This document shows positions 32,601-39,640 of a stretch of 64,000 nucleotides of DNA, in pieces (positions within the stretch are counted from its first letter, which is position 1; each line of letters begins with the position of its first letter). The stretch comes from Lutibacter sp. Hel_I_33_5. Lineage in GTDB: Bacteria > Bacteroidota > Bacteroidia > Flavobacteriales > Flavobacteriaceae. Below the pieces are notes generated by a model. The model made no database searches and had not been told where the DNA came from. It saw only the letters and a program-made list of their open reading frames with translations. A program made the translations under genes and the position numbers. Location: positions 2,909,001 to 2,973,000 of the forward strand of contig NZ_VISM01000001.1 in assembly GCF_007827455.1 (NCBI RefSeq). The letters are read 5' to 3'.

Positions 32601-33457
32601 TTACTGGAATATGGAATGTAGGTACTGTACTTGATCAGGCAACAGTTAGTTTAGAAATTGATGTTAGAGTTTTAGTACCAACAGGTGTTGCTGGAGAATA
32701 TACTAATGTTGCAGAAATTTCTGAAGCAGATCAATATGATCCAGATAGTAATGCTGGTAATGGTACAACTAATGGAGAAGATGATGATAGTCAAGCAGGT
32801 TTAAACTTACCAAATATAGATTTAGCGTTGGCAAAAACTGTTGATGATGATAAACCAGTTGTAAATAAAGAAGTAACATTTACAATTACATTAACTAATA
32901 ACGGATCAGTTACAGCAACAAATGTTAGTATTTCTGAAAACATTCCTTCTGGATATGAATATATTTCACATACAACAAGTACCGGAACCTATGATGAAGT
33001 TTCTGGTGAATGGGAAGTTGCTAGTATTGCAGGTGGAGCTTCAGAAACATTACAGATTATTGTAAAAGTAAATGAAAGCGGAGATTACTTAAACACAGTA
33101 CATGTATCTTCTGTAGATCAAGTAGATTCAGATACTACAAATGATACTAGTAGCGCATCAACTACGCCAATTTGTTTAACTATTTATAATGAATTCTCTC
33201 CAAATGGAGACGGAGCAAACGATACATTCACAATAGATTGTATCAATAATTATCCTAATAATATTTTCGAAGTATTTAACCGTTGGGGAAATACAGTTTA
33301 TAAGAAAGTAAATTATAACAACACTTGGGATGGTACTTCAAATGGTAGAGCAAATATAAATGTTGATAAAAAATTACCAGTTGGAACCTATTATTATGTC
33401 CTTGATTTAAGAGACGGAAGTAAACCTAAAACAGGTTGGTTGTATTTAAATAGATAA
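17621..33457 (+). CDS. Giant repetitive cell-surface adhesin (SprB-like) with T9SS type B C-terminal domain
   Basis: 5278 residues. Signal peptide 1-25 (ends ..LNISA). Residues ~30-1250 are about a dozen Ig/PKD-like repeats of ~95 residues with the pattern AGPDQxxC ... GxWxxxSGP ... Y.F.W. After a linker (~1250-1525) come tandem 124-residue repeats at 22202-24805. These continue as five more diverged units to about 26550, some of a shorter ~113-residue type. Three copies of a 531-residue module follow (26810-31588). Four DUF11-type domains cover 31600-33170 (for example [35 protein letters not shown]). The last ~95 residues ([15 protein letters not shown] ... [19 protein letters not shown] ... 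GTYYYVLDL) are the gliding-motility-associated C-terminal domain used for type IX secretion and surface attachment. sprF and an OmpA gene follow within 40 nt each. By family this is a mobile adhesin for gliding or substrate binding; the ligand is unknown. Confidence 0.9.
   Translation: [5278 protein letters not shown]
22202..24805 (+). repeat. Seven tandem 372-bp coding repeats (124 residues each)
   Basis: Units start at 22202, 22574, 22946, 23318, 23690, 24062 and 24434, exactly 372 bp apart. Each opens with L-P-I/V-A-T and contains [38 protein letters not shown] and EVITYSV. Units 2-7 are nearly identical in DNA sequence, including synonymous positions, whereas unit 1 is diverged. The fold is probably a bacterial Ig-like/cadherin-like beta sandwich. 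The DNA identity implies recent duplication or ongoing gene conversion. Confidence 0.95.
24806..26547 (+). repeat. Diverged continuation of the tandem repeat (five units)
   Basis: Units beginning LPIATDD, LQIATPD, LPVAKDD, LPVATPD and LPVATDD continue the array. Three of them replace the middle with [20 protein letters not shown] and [14 protein letters not shown] and are shorter (~113 residues). The two types are interleaved, which suggests unequal exchange between two unit families. Confidence 0.8.
26810..31588 (+). repeat. Three tandem 1593-bp coding modules (531 residues each)
   Basis: Module starts (KPTPVI) at 26810, 28403 and 29996 are exactly 1593 bp apart. The first two are almost identical at DNA level over their whole length; the third is more diverged in its middle and end. 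Each module contains about six sub-repeats of the pattern [12 protein letters not shown].. YxLSYxxDG .. LxxGxYxxxxV and ends with the [12 protein letters not shown] segment. Confidence 0.95.
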
Positions 33458-33494
33458 ACTGAAAAGAAAAAAGATATACAAAAATCATAATTAA

Positions 33495-34409
33495 ATGAAA
33501 TTGTCATACAAAATAGTACTGTTCTTTCTACTGCTTTTAAGCATAGATTCAGTGGTTGGTCAACAAGATCCACAGTACACACAATATATGTATAATACTA
33601 TGGCTATTAATCCTGGTTATACAGGTTCTAAAGGTCATTTAAGTGTTACAGCATTAGCAAGAACTCAATGGGTAGGTTTAAATGGTGCGCCAGATACGCA
33701 AACATTTAGTTTTCATACACCTATAGGTTATAGTAGAGTTGGTATTGGTTTGAATGTTATTAATGATAAATTAGGGCCTTCTCATGAGACGTATTTTGAT
33801 GGAAATGTTTCCTATACAATTAGAACAAGTGATGAAGGTAAGTTAGCATTCGGACTTCGTTTAGGAGGAAGAACTTTAAATTTAGACTGGTCTAGAGGAA
33901 TTTACAAAGATCCAGATGCGGTTTTTAGTCAGAATGTAAGTAACCGATTTTTACCAAGTATTGGTGCAGGATTGTATTTTTATAAGCCAAATTGGTATTT
34001 AGGATTGTCTGTTCCAAACTTTTTAAGAACAGATCATTATGATGATTTTATTGAATCCGTAGCAAAAGAACGTATGCATTATTTTTTAATTGCTGGTGTT
34101 GTTTTTGATCTTAATGATGATTTAAAATTAAAGCCAGCTGCTATTGCAAAAATAGTTTCTGGAGCTCCTTTATCATTAGATATTTCAGCAAATTTATTAT
34201 TTAAGGAACGTTTAAGTGTTGGATTGGCTTGGAGATGGGATGATTCAATCAGTACACTTTTTGGAATACAAATTACGGACACGTTAAATATTGGATATGC
34301 TTATGATTTAACTACTTCTAATTATCAGAATTATAATAGCGGTACTCATGAAGTTATGTTACGATTTGATGTAAATAAACCCAAACTTAAATCTCCAAGA
34401 TTCTTTTAA
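33495..34409 (+). CDS. PorP/SprF-family type IX secretion system outer-membrane protein
   Basis: 304 residues with a signal peptide (MKLSYKIVLFFLLLLSIDSVVGQ) followed at once by QDPQYTQYMYNTMAINPGYTGSKG, the hallmark N-terminus of PorP/SprF proteins. The remainder alternates in short beta strands, consistent with a 14-stranded outer-membrane barrel. SprF-like proteins are encoded next to type B T9SS cargo and are needed to secrete or anchor that particular adhesin on the cell surface. The gene starts 37 nt after the giant adhesin gene with no terminator between, so it is very probably its dedicated partner. Confidence 0.93.
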   Translation: MKLSYKIVLFFLLLLSIDSVVGQQDPQYTQYMYNTMAINPGYTGSKGHLSVTALARTQWVGLNGAPDTQTFSFHTPIGYSRVGIGLNVINDKLGPSHETYFDGNVSYTIRTSDEGKLAFGLRLGGRTLNLDWSRGIYKDPDAVFSQNVSNRFLPSIGAGLYFYKPNWYLGLSVPNFLRTDHYDDFIESVAKERMHYFLIAGVVFDLNDDLKLKPAAIAKIVSGAPLSLDISANLLFKERLSVGLAWRWDDSISTLFGIQITDTLNIGYAYDLTTSNYQNYNSGTHEVMLRFDVNKPKLKSPRFF

Positions 34410-34419
34410 TCATACAGTT

Positions 34420-36405
34420 ATGAAAAAATATACAACCTTATTTTTATTGTTTTTTATAGCAACTTCTTTTGGTCAAGAGTATGCTGCAGATAGAGCATTT
34501 AAAGATTTTTCTTATATAAAATCGGCAAAACTCTATAAAAGAGTGTATCAAAAAGGAGATAGCTCTAAGTTGGTTTTAAGTAGACTGGCAGATTCATATT
34601 ATTTTAATAATGAAACTGAAGAAGCAGAGAAGTGGTATAGCAAATTATTTAATCTTTATGAACAAGATTCTTTAACAACAGAAAACTATTTTAAATATGC
34701 GCAAACGTTAAAAACAAACGGTAATTATAAAGAATCAGATAAATGGTTAACAAAACTTAAAGAGTTTAATACAAAAGATTCTAGAAGTAAGAAGTTAGCA
34801 GATAAAACTGATTATCTATCTGAGTTTTCTAAAAACAAAGAAAAGTTTCAACACATACATAATTTATCAATTAACACTCCATATTCAGATTATGGGACAT
34901 TTATAACAGATAGTTTGGTTTATTTTGCTTCAGCAAGACCAAAGAATTTTAAATCTGGAGATAGAATATATAAGTGGAATGGACAGCCTTTTTTAAATGT
35001 ATATCAATCAACGGAAAAGGTGATTTCTAATGTTAACGATAGTATTCATAAAAGTGATTTAGTAAATCCTACAAGAGTTATAGATATAAATACTAAATAT
35101 CATGAAGCTTCAGCAATAGTTACAAAAGATGGGGCTACTATGTATTTTACCAGAGATAATTTTGATGGGAGACGTTTAAGAAATGATAGAAATAATGTTG
35201 CACATCTTAAAATTTATAAGGCTACTAAAATTGATGGTGAATGGGATAAAATAGTAGAATTACCATTTAATAGTAATAAGTTTTCTAATGGTCATCCAGC
35301 ATTAAGTCCTGATGAAAAAACATTGTATTTTGTTTCAGATATGCCAAATGGTTATGGAAAAACAGATTTATACAGGGTTAGAATTTTAGAAAATAATGAG
35401 TACGGAACTCCAATAAATTTAGGTGCAGATATTAATACAGAAGGAAGAGAAATGTTTCCTTTTATAAGTAAAGATAATTTTCTGTATTTTTCTTCTGATG
35501 GTCATATAGGTTTAGGTTCTTTAGATATTTTTGAATCTAAAATAGATACTGTAGGTTTAGCATTTTCATCAGTAAATAATTTAGCAAAACCAATTAATAG
35601 TAAAAAAGATGATTTTTCTTTTTCATTAAATAGCACAAGTAAACGTGGTTATTTTTCATCAAACAGAGCAGGAGGAAAAGGAGATGATGATATTTATTCT
35701 TTCTTCGTTTATCCACCTAAAAAGAAAGTAATTCCGGTTTGTAAGCAAGAAATTATTGGTGTGGTAAAAGACGAAATCACTAAAAAATTAATGCCAGGAG
35801 CAACCATTATTTTGTTAGATGAAAACAAAAAGGAAGTTGAAAAGTTAGTAGTTGGAAATGATGCAAGTTTTAAATTCATATTGCCATGTGATAAAGAATA
35901 TACAATAAAAGCTTCTAAGCAATACTATAATGATGATTTACTAAACTTTGTTAGCACACCAGTTAAAGGAGAACTAACTCCAAAAGAATTGTTTTTAAAT
36001 TTAAATAATGATTTTGTGTATTCAGATAATTTAGAAAAGATTATTAGAATCGATCCAATTTATTTTGATGTAAATAAATCAAAGATTAGACCAGATGCAG
36101 CGATAGTTTTAGATAGAGTGGTAGCGATAATGAAAAAATATCCTGAATTAATAGTTAGATCTAGTTCGCATACAGATTCTAGAGGTAGAGATTCGTATAA
36201 CGAAGCTTTATCTACACGAAGAGCAAACTCTTCAGTACAATATATTGTTTCTAAAGGAATAACTCAAAATAGAATAACTGGAGTTGGATATGGAGAAACA
36301 CAATTAGTTAACCATTGTGGTAACCGAGTTAGGTGTTCTAAAGATGAACATCAATTAAATAGAAGAACTGAGTTTGTTGTGGTGAATTTTGATAGTAAAA
36401 ACTAA
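34420..36405 (+). CDS. OmpA-family lipid/peptidoglycan-linked protein with PD40 repeats
   Basis: 661 residues, signal peptide MKKYTTLFLLFFIATSFGQ. A TPR-like N-terminal region (about 25-130, ESDKWLTKLKEFN type repeats) is followed by WD40-like PD40 blades (HPALSPDEKTLYFVSD, MFPFISKDNFLYFSSDG). A CarboxypepD_reg-like domain spans about 440-520, and a C-terminal OmpA peptidoglycan-binding domain about 545-655 (IYFDVNKSKIRPDA, SSSHTDSRGRDSYNEALSTRRA). This domain order is that of PorE and the OmpA proteins that accompany SprF/PorP genes. It sits 10 nt after sprF and is the last gene of the operon. It probably ties the surface complex to peptidoglycan. The next gene is convergent, 22 nt away. Confidence 0.9.
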   Translation: MKKYTTLFLLFFIATSFGQEYAADRAFKDFSYIKSAKLYKRVYQKGDSSKLVLSRLADSYYFNNETEEAEKWYSKLFNLYEQDSLTTENYFKYAQTLKTNGNYKESDKWLTKLKEFNTKDSRSKKLADKTDYLSEFSKNKEKFQHIHNLSINTPYSDYGTFITDSLVYFASARPKNFKSGDRIYKWNGQPFLNVYQSTEKVISNVNDSIHKSDLVNPTRVIDINTKYHEASAIVTKDGATMYFTRDNFDGRRLRNDRNNVAHLKIYKATKIDGEWDKIVELPFNSNKFSNGHPALSPDEKTLYFVSDMPNGYGKTDLYRVRILENNEYGTPINLGADINTEGREMFPFISKDNFLYFSSDGHIGLGSLDIFESKIDTVGLAFSSVNNLAKPINSKKDDFSFSLNSTSKRGYFSSNRAGGKGDDDIYSFFVYPPKKKVIPVCKQEIIGVVKDEITKKLMPGATIILLDENKKEVEKLVVGNDASFKFILPCDKEYTIKASKQYYNDDLLNFVSTPVKGELTPKELFLNLNNDFVYSDNLEKIIRIDPIYFDVNKSKIRPDAAIVLDRVVAIMKKYPELIVRSSSHTDSRGRDSYNEALSTRRANSSVQYIVSKGITQNRITGVGYGETQLVNHCGNRVRCSKDEHQLNRRTEFVVVNFDSKN

Positions 36406-36427
36406 AAACAGAATATAAACATTAATG

Positions 36428-38536
36428 TTATTTGCCTTCAATTAATGATGAAATAGCTTTGTCTGATTCTGTTAATGGTAAATTACAAACTTTATTTACA
36501 CAGATATAAATATAGGTTTCATCCTCAACAAAACGGTTTACCAACAATGGTAAATCGTTTTCTTTTGTACTACCACAGTATAATTTATTAGGAATGTAAA
36601 CTGAATTAATTTCCTTTAACTTTTCTAATGAATCTTCTCCACTGATGGCAACTTCATAAAATTTTTCGGCATAGTTTAAATATAAATCTAACCAATTTGC
36701 ATAAGCTGAAGGATATTTGCTAATGTAAGAAGTAACATTGTGTAGCATCTTTTTACTAATTGAGGCATAATTTTCATTGTCGTAAAAATGACCCATTAAA
36801 AATAAATTTTTTGCCATTATAGAATTTGAAGAAGCAATTACATTATCCTCAATGTCAGTTTTTCTTGCAATTAAAGCAGGATCTTCATCAGAAGTGAAAT
36901 AAAATAATTGAGATTTTTCATCAAAAAAGTGAGTAAGCGTATAATCTGTTAATTCTTTTGCTAACGATAGCCATTCACCATTAAAAGTTGATTGATACAA
37001 TGTAATATAGGCATTAATTAATGTAGCATAATCTTCTAGATATCCATTAATTGAAGCGTCTCCATTTTTATAATTTCTATATAAACTTCCGTCTTTTTTT
37101 AATACGTTATTTTTTAGGAAACTAGCATTTTTTATAGCCATTTCTAAAAAGTGTAGATCATTAAATACTCGGTAAGCATCTACGTATCCTTTTAATAGCA
37201 GTGCATTCCAAGAAGTTAAGATTTTATCATCTAATCTTGGTCTTTCTTTTTTAGCTCTCTCTTTAATAAGAATCTTTCTCCAATTTGTAACTTTAGTTTT
37301 TAAAGTTTCAATTGTTAGACTGTGTTTTTTAGCAAACTCAATATCACTAATTTTTCTAATGAAATGAAATTTTTCTTCTTCCCAAAAACCATGTTCATTT
37401 ATGCTGAAATAATCACTGAATACATCGAAATCTGTTATGATTATTTTAGATAACTCTTCTTTTTTCCAAACATAAAAAGCACCTTCTTCCAATTCTTTTT
37501 CCTCCGTTAAACTATCAGCATCTAATGAGGAATAAAATCCACCATTATTATTGTAAAGTTCATGCTCTACAAAAGCTAAGGTTTGATAAACAGTTTCTTT
37601 ATAAAGCGAATTTTTGGTTGCTAAATAGGCATCTGCATATAAACTAACTAATTGCCCGTTATCATAAAGCATTTTTTCAAAATGAGGAATGTGCCATTTT
37701 TTATCAGTAGAATAACGAGAAAATCCACCACCAACTTGATCATTTAAACCGCCCAAAGCCATTTTTTCTAACGTTGTATTTATATAGGTAGTTAACTCTT
37801 TGTCTTTTGTTTGATGTGCATATCTCAATAAAAATTGATAATTATTAGGCATAGGAAACTTAGGCGCTACGTCCATACCACCTAATGCAGTATCAAAGTT
37901 TGTTTGCCACTTATTCACATATGTTTTTAAAGAGTCAATGTTGTAATTTTGTTTGCTTGTATTCTCTTTTATTAAAGAACTTTCGTGAATCCCATTCGTT
38001 AATTTTTCAGCAAAGTCAGTTAGTTTACGAGGTTCTTTTTTGTAGATGTCAGAAATTTGATTGATGGAAGATGTCCAATCTTCTTTAGAAAAATAAGTAC
38101 CTCCCCAAACGGGTTTTCCGTTAGGTAGCGCAATACAGTTTAAAGGCCAACCACCGCTTCCAGTCATTAATTGTACAGCAGTCATATATATTTGATCAAC
38201 ATCTGGTCTTTCTTCTCTATCAATTTTGATATTGATAAAGTTCTCATTCATAATTTTAGCAACCTCTTTGTCTTCAAAAGATTCGTGCTCCATTACATGA
38301 CACCAATGACAAGCTGCATAACCAATAGAAATAAGAATCAGTTTATTTTCTTTTTTTGCTAATTCTAACGTTTCATTATTCCAAGGATACCAGTTTACTG
38401 GGTTGTGTGCATGTTGTAATAAATATGGGCTGGTTTCATTGATTAATGCATTCGTAAATTCATGTTTTTCAGTTTCTTTACAAGAAATAAAAAGTAAAAG
38501 TACAGCTAGAATTATATAATGAGTTTTAAATGCCAT
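36428..38536 (-). CDS. DUF255 (thioredoxin-fold) lipoprotein, YyaL/SPATA20-like
   Basis: 702 residues. The N-terminus ([19 protein letters not shown]) is a lipoprotein signal with cysteine at about residue 19. The thioredoxin-like DUF255 domain (about 30-190) begins with [20 protein letters not shown] and contains the redox-type motif [15 protein letters not shown] followed by [15 protein letters not shown]. The rest has the alpha/alpha toroid character of N-acylglucosamine epimerase-like folds (for example [24 protein letters not shown]). The biochemical role of this widespread family is not established. It lies 45 nt downstream of the lacI-type gene on the same strand, so it may be read from that promoter, though no functional link is evident. 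Confidence 0.88.
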   Translation of the reverse strand: MAFKTHYIILAVLLLFISCKETEKHEFTNALINETSPYLLQHAHNPVNWYPWNNETLELAKKENKLILISIGYAACHWCHVMEHESFEDKEVAKIMNENFINIKIDREERPDVDQIYMTAVQLMTGSGGWPLNCIALPNGKPVWGGTYFSKEDWTSSINQISDIYKKEPRKLTDFAEKLTNGIHESSLIKENTSKQNYNIDSLKTYVNKWQTNFDTALGGMDVAPKFPMPNNYQFLLRYAHQTKDKELTTYINTTLEKMALGGLNDQVGGGFSRYSTDKKWHIPHFEKMLYDNGQLVSLYADAYLATKNSLYKETVYQTLAFVEHELYNNNGGFYSSLDADSLTEEKELEEGAFYVWKKEELSKIIITDFDVFSDYFSINEHGFWEEEKFHFIRKISDIEFAKKHSLTIETLKTKVTNWRKILIKERAKKERPRLDDKILTSWNALLLKGYVDAYRVFNDLHFLEMAIKNASFLKNNVLKKDGSLYRNYKNGDASINGYLEDYATLINAYITLYQSTFNGEWLSLAKELTDYTLTHFFDEKSQLFYFTSDEDPALIARKTDIEDNVIASSNSIMAKNLFLMGHFYDNENYASISKKMLHNVTSYISKYPSAYANWLDLYLNYAEKFYEVAISGEDSLEKLKEINSVYIPNKLYCGSTKENDLPLLVNRFVEDETYIYICVNKVCNLPLTESDKAISSLIEGK

Positions 38537-38581
38537 TCATGTATTTTTTTCAAATATAGGAATATTGCTTCTTTTAAGAAT

Positions 38582-39607
38582 TCAATTTCTTTTAGAAGAA
38601 TCTCTAATAATTAATTCGGCATTTAAGATTTGTTTATTTAGTGTCTGTGAAATAGATTCACTTTTAATATGCTTTAAAAAGGTTTGAGCAGCCAATCTTC
38701 CAATCTCTTCACTGTGCTGTTTCATGCTACTAATTCTTGGCGTAACCATATTTGTAAAAGGTTCATTTCCAAAACCAACTAAAGCGATATCTTCAGGGAT
38801 GTTAATGTTTTCTTCATTTAAAACCTGTAAAGCTCCCAAAGCAGCATAATCTCCTGCTACATAAACAGCATCAGGTGTTTTTTCAAGTGATAATAAATAC
38901 TTCATTTTAGCTCTACCATCCTCAGTTGTAAGACTACTTTCTATTAAAAGTTCATCATCTAAAGGTAGATTGTGATTTTTTATTGCATCAACATATCCTC
39001 TAATTCTATTATTATAAATCCGAGTACGTTTATAACCTCCAATATGAGCAATTCTTTTACAGCCTTGATTTACTAGGTGATCTATAATTACATGACTACT
39101 ATCATAATCATCAATTCCAATATAATCAACATTTAAATCGTTTTCCCCACGATCAAATAGAATTAAAGGAATTCCTTTTGTTTTAATTTTCTCGTAATAC
39201 TCTAAGTTAGTTGTTTCATTTGCCATAGAAGCAATAATTCCATCAACTTGAGTAAACAATAAAGTATCTATATTATTACATTCTTTTTGATACGACTCAT
39301 TAGATTGGGTAATAATTATATTATAGCCTTCTTTATTTAAAACATCTTCAATATTTTCAATAACAGAAGAAAAGAAATTACTATTCGTTCTTGGAACAAT
39401 TACGCCGACTAAATTACTTTTTCCACTTCGAAGAGCACTGGCTAAATGATTAGGTTGATAATTTAGATTTTTCGCAACTTGCTTTACTGCTTTTTTTGTT
39501 TTATCACTTATTCTAGAATCATTATGTAACGCTTTTGAAACAGCAGCAGCAGAAATGTTTAAAACATTTGCGATATCTTTTATAGTACTTTTCTTTTTTT
39601 TTGTCAA
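38582..39607 (-). CDS. LacI-family transcriptional regulator
   Basis: 341 residues. The N-terminal helix-turn-helix (TIKDIANVLNISAAAVSKALHNDSRISDKTKKAV) and hinge helix (NHLASALRSGKSNLVGVIVP) are followed by a periplasmic-binding-protein-like effector domain. It is divergent from kdgK-kdgA, with two LacI-type operators between them, so it most likely controls the KDG/KDPG genes and its own synthesis. The effector is unknown; KDG or a related uronate intermediate is a reasonable guess from context. This type with SAAAVSKAL is common in polysaccharide loci of Bacteroidota. Confidence 0.92.
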   Translation of the reverse strand: MTKKKKSTIKDIANVLNISAAAVSKALHNDSRISDKTKKAVKQVAKNLNYQPNHLASALRSGKSNLVGVIVPRTNSNFFSSVIENIEDVLNKEGYNIIITQSNESYQKECNNIDTLLFTQVDGIIASMANETTNLEYYEKIKTKGIPLILFDRGENDLNVDYIGIDDYDSSHVIIDHLVNQGCKRIAHIGGYKRTRIYNNRIRGYVDAIKNHNLPLDDELLIESSLTTEDGRAKMKYLLSLEKTPDAVYVAGDYAALGALQVLNEENINIPEDIALVGFGNEPFTNMVTPRISSMKQHSEEIGRLAAQTFLKHIKSESISQTLNKQILNAELIIRDSSKRN

Positions 39608-39620
39608 TTTTTATATATAT

Positions 39621-39640
39621 TTGCTTAAACGTTTAAGCAA
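39621..39640. promoter_or_regulatory. LacI-type operator 1 (perfect palindrome)
   Basis: TTGCTTAAACGTTTAAGCAA is a perfect 20-bp palindrome with the central CG typical of LacI-family sites. It overlaps the predicted lacI promoter and start site on the minus strand, consistent with autoregulation. Confidence 0.82.
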